Of a stretch of DNA of 64,000 nt, positions 41,163 to 49,735 are shown piece by piece. The DNA lies in the NCBI GenBank assembly GCA_031426815.1, contig JASJPG010000007.1:14792-78791 (forward strand). The letters are read 5' to 3'. This DNA is from PFJX01 sp031426815. Lineage in GTDB: Bacteria > Pseudomonadota > Gammaproteobacteria > Burkholderiales > Thiobacillaceae. The notes below the pieces were generated by a model. That model had not been told where the DNA came from. It was given only the letters and a program-made list of their open reading frames with translations, and did not search any database. Position 1 is the stretch's first letter; each line of letters opens with the position of its first letter. The translations under genes were made by a program, and so were the position numbers.

Positions 41163-43888
41163 GGTTTTTCTCCAGTCGGGGTGGCGGGGTGGGCTTTCCA
41201 ATACTCGGGCACATCGCGTCGATAACGCCGGAACACCAGGTTGGCGATCAGCGCGGTCCAGCCGGTCTGGTGCGCGGCGCCCAGGCCGAGGCCGGTTTCG
41301 CCGTGGAAGTACTCGTGAAACAGGTGTAGATCGCGCCAGTGCGGATCATGTTGCAGCGGCGAGTCGGCCGGATAGGCGGGAATCTGACTATTTTTGCCGC
41401 GCCGGAACAGGTCGACCAGGCGTTCCGCCAGCAGGTTGGCAACGTCTTTCAGGCTGACGGCGCGGCCCTCCAGGCAGGGCGCGGCGACGCTGAAACTGGC
41501 GCCCAGGTAGCGGTGGTATTTTTCGATCGCCTGGATCAGCAGATAGTTGGTCGGCAACCAGATCGGGCCGCGCCAGTTGGAGTTGCCGCCGAACAGGCCG
41601 CTGGCCGATTCGCCCGGCTGATATTCCATGCGGGCATGGCCGATGCCGGGCAGTTCGCCCAGATCCTGATGGGTGGCGTGATATTTGGAGACGCCGCGCA
41701 CGCCGAAGCGGGACAGGAATTGTTGCTCGTCCAGCACCCGGCTCAGGATGCGCGCGAGTTTGTCCGGATCGACCAGCGACAGCAGGTGTTCGCCGCGCGC
41801 GTTTTCATGCACCGGGCAGGCGCACACGATATGGCCGTCGAAGCCGCCGCCGCCGTGCTCGCGCAGCTTGGCGGCGAAGCGCGGTGCAGCCTTGAGCAAG
41901 CGTTGATCGACGACCTCGCAGGCGAAAAGCGGAATGATGCCGACCCAGGAAAACACGTCGATGCGGCGCTGGCCGCCATCCGGGCCGACCAGCAAGTCCT
42001 TGTAGAAACCGTCCGTTTCGTCCCACAACGACAGGCTGCCAGCGCCGTTGCCAGCGCCGTTGCCAGCGCCGTTGCCAACAATCCCGGCGGCGATATTCAT
42101 GAACTGGGCGTAGCACTGGATGGCGATGTCTTCGTAAGCCGGGTCTTCGACGGCGATTTCCAGCGCGATCAGCGTCAGATTGAGGGCGAACATCGCCATC
42201 CAGCCGGTGGCGTCGGCCTGCTTGAGATGGAAGCCGGGCGGCAGCGACTGCGAGCGGTCGAACACCGAGATGTTGTCCAGCCCCATGAAGCCGCCCTCGA
42301 ATACGCTATTCCCGTCCTGATCCTTGCGGTTGATCCACCAGGCGTAGTTGAGCAGCAGCTTGTGCAGCACGCGCTTGAGAAAAGCGCGGTCTTCCTGCCC
42401 GCGTTGCACCCGTTCGGCGCGGTAGGCCTTGAGCGCCGCCGCCGCGTGGACCGGCGGATTGGCGTCGCCGAAGGCCCATTCGTAGGCGGGAATCAGGCCG
42501 TTCGGGTGTAACGCGTTTTCCTTCAGCAGCAGTTCGATCTGTTCCTTGGCGAAATCGATATCCAGCAGGCTCAGCGCGGAAGCGTGAAACGCCAGATCCC
42601 AGGCCGCGAACCAGGGGTATTCCCACTTGTCCGGCATCGATACGACCGCCTTCAACTTGAGATGCCGCCAATGCCGATTGCGCCCTTGCTTGCGCGCTTG
42701 CGGCGGTGGATGGCCGTCGCCGTCCAGCCAGCGGCCGACATCGTAGCGGTAGAACTGCTTGCTCCAGATCAGGCCGGCCATGGCCTGGCGCAGGATGCGG
42801 TTGTCTTCGGTATTGGCATTGGGCAGCAGCTCGTCGTAGAACACCGAGGCTTCGGCCTGGCGCTTGGCGAAGGTGGCTTCCCACTGCGCAAACGGTTCGG
42901 CCAGCGGTTGGCGCGACAGCACCATGCCGGTCATTCCGGTTTCGCCCGGCGCCACGACCAAACGGTGGCTGGCGGCGAATTTGCTGCCGATGTGCTCCGG
43001 GTTGAGCGCGCCGGCTTCGCCCTGGATCAGGTGGCGGTGAAAGGCGTCCTTCACGTAAGGGTTGGCGTTGGCCTGGCCCCAGAGTTTTTCGGTGTTGGTC
43101 TCGTTGTCGGTGAACAGCAGTTCCGCCTGGCGGCGGCCATATAAGTAATAGCTGCCCAGGGTTGGATGGTCGGCGCACAGCGCCCAGACCGCACCCTTGG
43201 GCGGCGGAATTTCGCGCATGACGGGTTTTTCTTCGCGATCTCCCCAGTTCCAGGTGTTGCGGAACCACAGCGTCGGCAGTAGCCAGATCGTGGCCGCCTC
43301 CGGCCCCCGGTTGGCGGCGAACAGGCGGATCAGCAGCCGGTCCGGCGCAGCCTTGGCGTAGCGCACTTCCACGTCCCAATAGCGGTTGTCGGCGAAGGCG
43401 TCGCTGTCATGCAGGCTCACCGGCGGGTCGTCGCGCGTGCGGCGCGCGTTCTCCCGCTGTAGCCAGTCGTAGGGGAATTCGCGCTGCGGATATTTGTAGA
43501 GATAGCGCAGCCAGCTGTGCGACGGCGTGGCGTCGAGGTGGAAATAGCATTCCTTGACGTCTTCGCCGTGATTGCCCTGGTTGCCGGTGAGACCGAACAG
43601 ACGCTCCTTCAGGATCGGATCACGGCCGTTCCACAGCGCCAACGCGAAGATCAGGCGCTGTTCCTCGTCGCAAATGCCGGCGATGCCGTCCTCGTGCCAG
43701 CGGAAGACGCGGCTGGCGGCCTGATCGAAGCTGAAATGTTCCCAGGCCGCGCCATTGGCGCTGTAATCCTCGCGCACCGTGCCCCAGGCGCGTTCCGACA
43801 GATACGGCCCCCACAAGCGCCAATTCTCCTGGCCAGCGCGTTGGGCATCCAGACGGGTACGTTCGGCGTCGTGCGGTGCTTCAAGCAT
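41159..43888 (-). CDS. GH63-type glycoside hydrolase (MGH1-like)
   Basis: The product has 909 residues. An N-terminal beta domain (ERAWGTVREDYSANGAAWEH, GLTGNQGNHGEDVKE) precedes an alpha/alpha barrel (EYPWFAAWDLAFHASALSLL, NSNWRGPIWLPTNYLL), as in GH63 glucosidases and mannosylglycerate or glucosylglycerate hydrolases. No signal peptide. It is coupled to the debranching enzyme upstream (8-base overlap), so both probably act on cytoplasmic glucans or glucosides. A GNGA tandem repeat inserted near residue 610 is unusual. Confidence 0.88.
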   Translation of the reverse strand: MLEAPHDAERTRLDAQRAGQENWRLWGPYLSERAWGTVREDYSANGAAWEHFSFDQAASRVFRWHEDGIAGICDEEQRLIFALALWNGRDPILKERLFGLTGNQGNHGEDVKECYFHLDATPSHSWLRYLYKYPQREFPYDWLQRENARRTRDDPPVSLHDSDAFADNRYWDVEVRYAKAAPDRLLIRLFAANRGPEAATIWLLPTLWFRNTWNWGDREEKPVMREIPPPKGAVWALCADHPTLGSYYLYGRRQAELLFTDNETNTEKLWGQANANPYVKDAFHRHLIQGEAGALNPEHIGSKFAASHRLVVAPGETGMTGMVLSRQPLAEPFAQWEATFAKRQAEASVFYDELLPNANTEDNRILRQAMAGLIWSKQFYRYDVGRWLDGDGHPPPQARKQGRNRHWRHLKLKAVVSMPDKWEYPWFAAWDLAFHASALSLLDIDFAKEQIELLLKENALHPNGLIPAYEWAFGDANPPVHAAAALKAYRAERVQRGQEDRAFLKRVLHKLLLNYAWWINRKDQDGNSVFEGGFMGLDNISVFDRSQSLPPGFHLKQADATGWMAMFALNLTLIALEIAVEDPAYEDIAIQCYAQFMNIAAGIVGNGAGNGAGNGAGSLSLWDETDGFYKDLLVGPDGGQRRIDVFSWVGIIPLFACEVVDQRLLKAAPRFAAKLREHGGGGFDGHIVCACPVHENARGEHLLSLVDPDKLARILSRVLDEQQFLSRFGVRGVSKYHATHQDLGELPGIGHARMEYQPGESASGLFGGNSNWRGPIWLPTNYLLIQAIEKYHRYLGASFSVAAPCLEGRAVSLKDVANLLAERLVDLFRRGKNSQIPAYPADSPLQHDPHWRDLHLFHEYFHGETGLGLGAAHQTGWTALIANLVFRRYRRDVPEYWKAHPATPTGEKP
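42038..42073. repeat. Three perfect 12-bp tandem units inside the GH63 gene
   Basis: The unit GCCAGCGCCGTT is repeated three times plus four bases. On the coding (minus) strand it adds NGAG units in frame between two conserved segments (AGIVGNGAG ... SLSLWDETDG). As a 12-base unit it can expand or shrink without shifting the frame. It probably forms a flexible loop. Confidence 0.85.
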
Positions 43889-45950
43889 GGTTTTTCCCCT
43901 TGGCGCGTTCCAGCAAACACCAGACCTGCAACGCGCAGGCGACCGACCAGGCCTGGCAAGGCGCGCCACGTGGCGTGTGCGGCGGTTCGGCGTCGAACAG
44001 TTCGCTAATGGAGCCCAGCCCGGCATCGGCCAGATGATCGGCCAGCGGTTGCAGCAAAGCTTGCGCCGCGGCCGCATCGCCACCGACTCGATGCAACGCC
44101 AGCGCGTAATGCGGCAGCAGCCAGGCCCAGGCCGAACCTTGATGGTAGGCGGCATCGCGGTCGCGCACGCCGCCTTCATAGCGGGCTTGATAGGCCACGT
44201 CGGCAGGGTCCAGCGTGCGCAGGCCGTAAGAGGTCAGCAGCCGTTCGCCGACGATACGCACCACCGCCGCTTGCTCGCTGCGCGACAGCGGCGAATGGGT
44301 CAGCGACACGGCGAAAATCTGATTGGGGCGCATGCGGGCAGCCTGGTTTTCCTCGTCGCCATCCAGCACATCGAACAAGCCGGCGCCATCCGCCCGGATA
44401 AAGCGGCGAAATCCTTGCCGGGTCTGGGCTGCGAGATGGGCGAAGGGCTCTTCGTCCTGCCGCAACCGCCGGGAAAACTCAGCCAGGCTCATCAGTGCGT
44501 TGTACCAGAGCGCATTCAGCTCCACCGGCTTGCCGATGCGCGGCGTCACCGGCCGGCCATCGACGCGCGCATCCATCCAGGTCAGTTGCGTTGCCTGACC
44601 GGCATCTTCCACCCCGGCACGCAGCAGACCGTCGGCCGGGTCCATGCCGATGCCATAACGCGTGCCGCTTGCATAGTGACCGAGCAACGCTGCCAAAGCC
44701 GGGTAATGCCGCGCCAGCGCGACCAGGTCGCCGCTGGCTTCGAGGTAGGCGCGCCAGGCCTCGATGTACCAGAGCGGCGCATCGGCGGCGTTGTATTCCG
44801 GCGGCGCGCCGTCTTCCGGGAAGTGGTTGGGCAGCAGGCCGTCTTCCAGAAACCCCGCCCAGCTTTCCAGCAGGCGGCACGCATCGTCGTAGCGATGGGC
44901 CGGCAAGGTCAGTCCGGACAGCGCGATGAAGCTGTCGCGGCCCCAATCGCCGAACCAGGGATAGCCGGCGATCACCGAAACGCCATCGGCATCGGCGCGG
45001 GGGCGACGCACCAGGAAGCTGTCGCCGGCCAACACCAACTGGTCGATCCATGCCGGCGCATTGGCCAGCGCCGGACTCTGCACTTTCGCCTGGCGCAGCA
45101 GACTGGCGTCGTGATGCAGGCGCTGACGCAGCGATTCGCCCAGATACGGCGCGGTATCCGCATCCAGCGAGGCGGCAAAGCCGACCCACTCACCGGCATG
45201 CAAAGGCAGTTCCAGCACACCGACGCACAAATGGTTGTCCCGGTCAGGCAGGCCGCGGGCGCGCTCAGCCGGGAGATCGAAGCGTTCGATCCACTGGTTT
45301 TGCGGGCGAAAACGCCCGCAACGGCTGCGAAAATGCAGCGGGATGCCATGCGGCAGCACAACCCGGAGCGTGCCTTCGCCCAACTCGATGTGCGGGGTAA
45401 AGGCGCCCGCTTCGGTCTGGCCGTGATGATCGCGCGCATTGACCAACAAGCGCACGGCAAGACGCGTGCGTCGTGCTTCGCCAGGCTCGGACAGCAAACG
45501 CCAGGCCAGGCAGGTGGTGTTGGCGCCGGCCTGCATCCAGATGCGCGCCTCCAGTCGCAGGTCGCCGATGGCATAGCGCCAGACCGGCAAGCGGCCGTCG
45601 AGGTGAAACGATTCGAGCTGCAGATAGCCACGCGGCTCGATCGCGCCGCCCTGCCAGCGATTGCTGTGCAGGGGGTAGATGCGATCGCCGACGACGAGCT
45701 CGCTATCGGCCTTGGCGAACACCAACGTGCGCCCCAATGTGTGACCCAATGGCGGTTGCATCGGCGCGAACAGCAGCCCGTGGTAACGCCGCGTCAAAGT
45801 GCCGGCGACGGTGCCCGCCGCGTAACCGCCAAGGCCGTTGGCAAGCCACCATTCGCGTCGCTCGGCCTGATCGAGATCGTTGCAGACCTCGCGTCCGAAT
45901 CGAATGAATTGGGGTAAAGCCTGTTCCATGCCGCTTTCGCGCCGCGCCAT
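43881..45950 (-). CDS. Amylo-alpha-1,6-glucosidase-like glycogen debranching enzyme
   Basis: The product has 689 residues. The N-terminal GDE domain (REWWLANGLGGYAAGTVAGT, TRRYHGLLFA) and the catalytic alpha/alpha barrel (IAGYPWFGDWGRDSFIALSG, MDPADGLLRAGVEDAG, QGSAWAWLLPHYALAL) are complete. It would remove 1,6-linked glucose from glycogen. The ATG 45950 overlaps the stop of a 22-codon leader frame by one base. Another in-frame ATG (MEQALPQF) lies seven codons in. Confidence 0.9.
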   Translation of the reverse strand: MARRESGMEQALPQFIRFGREVCNDLDQAERREWWLANGLGGYAAGTVAGTLTRRYHGLLFAPMQPPLGHTLGRTLVFAKADSELVVGDRIYPLHSNRWQGGAIEPRGYLQLESFHLDGRLPVWRYAIGDLRLEARIWMQAGANTTCLAWRLLSEPGEARRTRLAVRLLVNARDHHGQTEAGAFTPHIELGEGTLRVVLPHGIPLHFRSRCGRFRPQNQWIERFDLPAERARGLPDRDNHLCVGVLELPLHAGEWVGFAASLDADTAPYLGESLRQRLHHDASLLRQAKVQSPALANAPAWIDQLVLAGDSFLVRRPRADADGVSVIAGYPWFGDWGRDSFIALSGLTLPAHRYDDACRLLESWAGFLEDGLLPNHFPEDGAPPEYNAADAPLWYIEAWRAYLEASGDLVALARHYPALAALLGHYASGTRYGIGMDPADGLLRAGVEDAGQATQLTWMDARVDGRPVTPRIGKPVELNALWYNALMSLAEFSRRLRQDEEPFAHLAAQTRQGFRRFIRADGAGLFDVLDGDEENQAARMRPNQIFAVSLTHSPLSRSEQAAVVRIVGERLLTSYGLRTLDPADVAYQARYEGGVRDRDAAYHQGSAWAWLLPHYALALHRVGGDAAAAQALLQPLADHLADAGLGSISELFDAEPPHTPRGAPCQAWSVACALQVWCLLERAKGKNHA

Positions 45951-46018
45951 CAACGGCGATTCGGTTGCGCGCGCAGGTCCGCTTTGGCGGCTGTTCCCGT
46001 GTTGCCTGTCGTTTTCAT
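45950..46018 (-). CDS. 22-codon leader frame coupled to the debranching enzyme gene
   Basis: A short frame encoding MKTTGNTGTAAKADLRAQPN and ending RR, with a strong AGGAG five to seven bases upstream of its ATG. Its TGA overlaps the ATG of the debranching gene (TGATG). The large gene itself has no good ribosome site, so it is probably translated by re-initiation after this leader. Alternatively the leader is the remnant of a longer gene. Confidence 0.5.
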   Translation of the reverse strand: MKTTGNTGTAAKADLRAQPNRR

Positions 46019-46150
46019 CGTTGTCTCCTGGATTTTTGCTGGCGCTGCGGTTTGGTCGGCGGACGATTCGATTCCTGACAATAATATTTTCAGGAAACAG
46101 TCACCCAGTCTGGCTGCACTTTGAAGCTGCTGCCGCAGATTGACCCCAAA

Positions 46151-46225
46151 TGCGTAGGATGGGCAAAGCGTAGCGTCCCCCTGTCGTCGCGCGTTGATGG
46201 GCACGCTGCGCTTTGCCCATCCTAC
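46151..46225. repeat. REP-like inverted pair (GTAGGATGGGC family)
   Basis: TGCGTAGGATGGGCAAAGCG (46151-46170) faces GCGCTTTGCCCATCCTAC, which ends at 46225, separated by about 37 bases. The element fills most of the gap between the DsrE2-like gene and the hydrolase genes. Same family as at 14097 and 32503. Confidence 0.75.
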
Positions 46226-46268
46226 AAAAACTACAGGCACCTGCTGGCGGCAGACCACGAAGTGCATG

Positions 46269-46778
46269 TCAGATGTACAGGCAGATGTCGGACTCGCCGG
46301 CGAATTCGAAGAACGTTGCTGCGCCGCCGTATTCGATGCCGTCGATGAAATCGGCATGCTCGAAACCGAACAGTTCTACCGTCATCTGACAGCCGATGAA
46401 CTTCACCTCGGCTTCAAAACAGAGTTCGCGCAATTCCGGAATGCTGGCGACGCCGTTATTGCGGATGGTCTGTTTCATCAGCACGGTGGCCAGATTTTCG
46501 TAACCCGGCACCAGTGCCTGCACAGCGTTGGGAATGTTCCAGTTGATCTCCTTGAACCATTTCGGCCCGAACGGCATTTTCATCGGCATGCCGGGATTGC
46601 CAAGCGGGCTGACCTTCAGGTGGCTGAGGTCTTTCTTCAGCAATTGCAGGCCGTAGAAGGTGAAGAACATCTGCACCTCGTAGCCCAGCGCAGCGGCGGT
46701 GGAAGCCAGGATGAAGGGGGGATACGCCCAGTCCAGCGTGCCCTTGGTGGCGATGATGGCCATTTTCTTGGTTTGCAT
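46269..46778 (-). CDS. DsrE2-like (DrsE_2 family) protein
   Basis: The product has 169 residues: KKMAIIATKGTLDWAYPPFI, VQMFFTFYGLQLLKKDL and the family cysteine in VKFIGCQMTVELFGFE. DsrE2 proteins are membrane-associated or soluble sulfur-transfer proteins that act with TusA and rhodanese. AAGGAG lies seven bases before the ATG at 46778. It is controlled in all likelihood by the TetR gene upstream, whose operator-like palindrome lies about 80 bases before the start. Confidence 0.88.
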   Translation of the reverse strand: MQTKKMAIIATKGTLDWAYPPFILASTAAALGYEVQMFFTFYGLQLLKKDLSHLKVSPLGNPGMPMKMPFGPKWFKEINWNIPNAVQALVPGYENLATVLMKQTIRNNGVASIPELRELCFEAEVKFIGCQMTVELFGFEHADFIDGIEYGGAATFFEFAGESDICLYI

Positions 46779-46848
46779 GATGGTGCTCCTTGTTGGTTGA
46801 ACACCCCGGCCGCATGGCCGGGGCCGCGATTGGTTTGGCGGTTCCGTA

Positions 46849-46866
46849 ATGGACCGTACGTTCCAT
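46849..46866. promoter_or_regulatory. Operator-like palindrome ATGGACC-GTAC-GTTCCAT
   Basis: An 18-base imperfect palindrome between the TetR-family gene and the DsrE2-like gene. Its arms match those of a second copy at 47479-47496 upstream of the TetR gene. Two copies at the promoters of regulator and target are the usual pattern for a TetR-type repressor. Confidence 0.6.
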
Positions 46867-46881
46867 AAGCGCACAAAAAAA

Positions 46882-47469
46882 TCAGTCCAGGGCGGACAGA
46901 ACCACCGCAATGATGCCCTTGAGCGTTTCCGCATCGGCTCCAGCCTTGGCCTGGGTCTTGAGGCCGCTCATGCTGCTGACCAGGTAATTCGCCAGCATTG
47001 CCGGGTCGCGCTCGGCGGCGATGTCGCCTTCCCGCTGCGCCCGTTCCACCGCGGCCCGCAAAATGCCGCGAAAGCGCTCGATGCTGTGCGCCACGTCCTG
47101 CGCGATTTCCGGTTCGCTCTGGGCGAATTCGGAGGCCGTATTCATCACCAGGCAACCGCGCGGGCCTTCGCGCACGTCGTCCAGCACGGAATGCAGAAAA
47201 GCTTCGATGAACGCCCGGCTGCTGGGCGCCGCCGCCAGACCCTCGCGCATGCGGACCGCGAATTGATCCGTGTAACGCGCCACGCAACGCCGGAACAACG
47301 GCTGCTTGCCGCCGAAGGCCTGATACAGACTGCTCTTGGACAGATTCATCGTCGCCAACAAGTCCTGCATCGAGGTGTGCTCGTAACCTTTCGACCAGAA
47401 CTGATGCATCGCTGCATCCAGCGCGGTGTCCGGGTCGAATTGCAGGGGGCGTCCAATATTCGTTGCCAT
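46882..47469 (-). CDS. TetR-family transcriptional regulator
   Basis: The product has 195 residues. The N-terminal helix-turn-helix reads ALDAAMHQFWSKGYEHTSMQ and LLATMNLSKSSLYQAFGGKQ, a form common in electrophile- or quinone-sensing TetR proteins. The C-terminal ligand domain has one cysteine in GPRGCLVMNTASEFA, a position used for redox or electrophile sensing in relatives. The ATG at 47469 is the family start; other in-frame ATGs lie upstream. It is divergent from the sigma factor gene. Confidence 0.9.
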   Translation of the reverse strand: MATNIGRPLQFDPDTALDAAMHQFWSKGYEHTSMQDLLATMNLSKSSLYQAFGGKQPLFRRCVARYTDQFAVRMREGLAAAPSSRAFIEAFLHSVLDDVREGPRGCLVMNTASEFAQSEPEIAQDVAHSIERFRGILRAAVERAQREGDIAAERDPAMLANYLVSSMSGLKTQAKAGADAETLKGIIAVVLSALD

Positions 47470-47478
47470 GAGGCATTT

Positions 47479-47496
47479 ATGGACCACACGGTTCAT
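47479..47496. promoter_or_regulatory. Operator-like palindrome ATGGACC-ACAC-GGTTCAT
   Basis: Lies 10 bases upstream of the TetR start codon and shares the ATGGACC arm and spacing with the palindrome at 46849. Probably the autoregulatory operator; it may also affect the divergent ECF sigma gene 70 bases away. Its form resembles NemR-type sites (GACC, four-base centre, GGTC). Confidence 0.6.
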
Positions 47497-47566
47497 AATG
47501 TCAACGACAGCAATATTGCTGCGCAAGCAATGACGACCAATCTTTCCTGCGTTCAAGGAAGCCGAC

Positions 47567-48163
47567 ATGACCGATAACGCATTGGGTTCGCCCGACGCCT
47601 GGCTGGATGAGCATGGCGCTGCGCTCTACAAATATGCGCTGGTGCATACCCGTGACGAACACAAGGCCGAGGAGGCGGTGCAGGAAACCCTGCTGGCTGC
47701 TTTGCAGGCGCGTGACCGCTATGCCGGCGGTGCCTCGCCGCGCACCTGGCTGATCGGCATCCTCAAGTACAAGATCATGGACATGTTTCGTCACGAAGCG
47801 CGCGAGGTGCAGCTGGACGAACCGGACGAGCTGGACGATGCGGATGAAATGCGGAGCGAGGACAACTTCGCCGCCGATGGCCATTGGCGCAACCGGCTGG
47901 CCGATTGGGGCAATCCGGAGGAATTGCTGGAACGCGGTCAATTCATGACCATCCTGCAGCGTTGCCTGGATGCCTTGCCGCCGCGCTTGGCGCGGCTTTT
48001 CCTGTTGCGCGAGGTGATGGAAGAAAATACTGAAAATATTTGTCAGGAATTGGCGATTACCTCGACCAACCTGTGGACGATGCTGTATCGGGCCCGTTTG
48101 GGGCTCCGGCAGTGTCTCGACAGGAACTGGGTCGGTAACGCAGTGCAAGCCGCCCGGAGGTGA
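47567..48163 (+). CDS. ECF-type RNA polymerase sigma factor
   Basis: The product has 198 residues. Region 2 (WLDEHGAALYKYALVHTRDE, AEEAVQETLLAALQARDRY) and region 4 (ALPPRLARLFLLREVMEENT, ICQELAITSTNLWTMLYRAR) are clear, with no other domain. A zinc-finger anti-sigma gene follows directly (its ATG begins with the base after the sigma stop). By analogy with related clusters it should activate the downstream metal-handling RiPP genes. Confidence 0.92.
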   Translation: MTDNALGSPDAWLDEHGAALYKYALVHTRDEHKAEEAVQETLLAALQARDRYAGGASPRTWLIGILKYKIMDMFRHEAREVQLDEPDELDDADEMRSEDNFAADGHWRNRLADWGNPEELLERGQFMTILQRCLDALPPRLARLFLLREVMEENTENICQELAITSTNLWTMLYRARLGLRQCLDRNWVGNAVQAARR

Positions 48164-48433
48164 ATGAACATGCTGACATGCAAGGATGCAAGCCACTTGA
48201 TCTCGGAAAACCAGGAACGCCCGTTGGGCTTCCGGGAACGCTGGAGCCTGCGGATGCATCTCTGGATGTGCGTCAATTGCCGTCGCTTCGAGCGGCAAAT
48301 GACTTTGCTGCGAGCGGCCCTGCGGATGCTGGCCAAACGTGCCGAGGTTGCCGACGACAGCATGGAATTCCCCGCCGAGGCGCGTGAACGCATCCGCAAG
48401 GCTTTGGCCGCGCGGAGCGATCACGAACATTGA
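48164..48433 (+). CDS. Zinc-finger anti-sigma factor
   Basis: The product has 89 residues. An N-terminal CKDASHLISENQERPL and HLWMCVNCRRFERQ give the His-x3-Cys-x2-Cys zinc motif of ZAS anti-sigma factors. No membrane helix, so a soluble anti-sigma that may release the ECF factor on metal or thiol stress. It is immediately downstream of the sigma gene. Confidence 0.88.
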   Translation: MNMLTCKDASHLISENQERPLGFRERWSLRMHLWMCVNCRRFERQMTLLRAALRMLAKRAEVADDSMEFPAEARERIRKALAARSDHEH

Positions 48434-48508
48434 ACCGCCCCGTTTCTCCGAGACCATCGTCATGAACCGCCCAGCCGGGCATATGACATGACCTCTAGGA
48501 GACGCGAC

Positions 48509-48847
48509 ATGAACGCAAGCAAAACCACCCTGACCCTCGCCCTGACCGCCGCCATCGGTGCCGCGGGCATCGCCCACGCGGCGGGCAATCCCTTCGCCAT
48601 GCAAACGCTGAACAGCGGCTACATGGTCGCCGCCGCCGACAAGGCCACTGAGGGCAAATGTGGCGAAGGCAAGTGCGGCGCCAACAAAGCCAAAGCAAAA
48701 GCCAAAGCCAAGGAAGGCAAGTGCGGTGGCGACAAAGCCAAGGCCATGGAAGGCAAATGTGGTGGCGATAAAGCCAAAGCCATGGAAGGCAAATGCGGCG
48801 GCGATAAAGCCAAGGCCATGGAAGGTAAATGCGGCGCTAACAAGTAA
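48509..48847 (+). CDS. Bufferin/oxazolin-type RiPP precursor with six EGKCG motifs
   Basis: The product has 112 residues: signal peptide MNASKTTLTLALTAAIGAAG with cleavage near AHAAG, then a leader-like stretch (NPFAMQTLNSGYMVAAADKA). The rest is a low-complexity tail with EGKCG six times, three of them in perfect GGDKAKAMEGKC units. In related precursors the MNIO enzyme converts the EGKCG cysteine to a thiooxazole that binds copper. The next genes are that enzyme, its partner and a DoxX protein. AGGAG lies about eight bases upstream of the ATG. Confidence 0.88.
   Translation: MNASKTTLTLALTAAIGAAGIAHAAGNPFAMQTLNSGYMVAAADKATEGKCGEGKCGANKAKAKAKAKEGKCGGDKAKAMEGKCGGDKAKAMEGKCGGDKAKAMEGKCGANK
48725..48832. 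repeat. Three 36-bp tandem units in the RiPP precursor gene
   Basis: Each unit encodes GGDKAKAMEGKC; the copies differ only at a few third-codon positions. This is how the number of modifiable cysteines can grow or shrink in frame, by slippage or recombination. Confidence 0.9.
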
Positions 48848-48865
48848 ACCGCGGGGGTTCCGGCC

Positions 48866-49735
48866 ATGCGTGAAACCTCACTGCATGGCGCCGGACTCGG
48901 CCTGAGGCGGGAACTCGTTCCCGACCTCAAGGCGGTTCCCGACGTCAGCCTCGCCAACGCCATCGATTTCTTCGAACTGGCCCCGGAAAACTGGCTGGAC
49001 ATGGGCGGCGCGCGCCGCCGCGATCTACGCCATTTCGCCGAACGTCGTCCCATCGTCGCGCATGGCCTGTCGCTCAACCTGGGCGGAGCGGCGCCACTCG
49101 ATGCGGTTTTTCTGCAGCGGGTGAAGCTCTTTCTCGACGAATACGGCATCGCCCTGTTCACCGAGCACCTGTCCTGGTGCGGCGATTCAGGCCATCTCTA
49201 CGACCTGCTGCCGATTCCCTTCACCGGCGATGCCGTGCGCCATGTCGCCGCGCGTATCCGTCGCACGCAGGACATCCTGGAACGGCGTATCGCCATCGAA
49301 AACGCCTCCTACTATGTCGCGCCGGCCATCGCCGAACTGAGCGAGATCGAGTTCATCCGCGCCGTGTTGAGCGAGGCCAATTGCGACCTGCACCTCGACG
49401 TCAACAACGTCTATGTCAACAGCGTCAACCACGGCTTCGAACCGCGCGCGTTCATCGACGCGATGCCGGCCGAACGCATCGTCTATCTGCACATGGCCGG
49501 GCATTACCGCGAAGCCGAAGACCTGATCATCGACACCCACGGCGCCGCGGTGATCAACCCGGTGTGGGATCTGCTCGACCACACCTATGCGCGCTTCGGC
49601 ACGCCGCCGACCTTGCTGGAGCGCGATTTCAACATTCCGCCGCTGGCCGAACTGTTGCCGGAAGTGCAGCGTATCCGCCACCTGCAAACCCGGCATGCCG
49701 GCCGGGTTCATCCGGAGTTGCGCCATGCCGCCTGA
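48866..49735 (+). CDS. DUF692 multinuclear iron oxidase (MNIO), RiPP-modifying enzyme
   Basis: The product has 289 residues with a TIM-barrel of the MbnB/TglH/BufB type. Metal-ligand segments are seen in FFELAPENWLDMGG, IVAHGLSLNLGG, LFTEHLSWCGDSGHLYDLL, AIENASYYV, LHLDVNNVYVNS, YLHMAGHY and DTHGAAV. It should oxidise cysteines in the precursor encoded just upstream. It is cytoplasmic. Its stop overlaps the start of the partner gene. Confidence 0.92.
   Translation: MRETSLHGAGLGLRRELVPDLKAVPDVSLANAIDFFELAPENWLDMGGARRRDLRHFAERRPIVAHGLSLNLGGAAPLDAVFLQRVKLFLDEYGIALFTEHLSWCGDSGHLYDLLPIPFTGDAVRHVAARIRRTQDILERRIAIENASYYVAPAIAELSEIEFIRAVLSEANCDLHLDVNNVYVNSVNHGFEPRAFIDAMPAERIVYLHMAGHYREAEDLIIDTHGAAVINPVWDLLDHTYARFGTPPTLLERDFNIPPLAELLPEVQRIRHLQTRHAGRVHPELRHAA

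Noticed and set aside
43779..45917. Open frame of 712 codons opposite the debranching enzyme
   Set aside because: Shadow; the minus strand encodes a complete GDE domain protein.
48650..48840. Short regularly spaced repeats, at first sight a CRISPR array
   Set aside because: The 36-bp units are contiguous with no unique spacers, and they are in frame inside the RiPP precursor gene.
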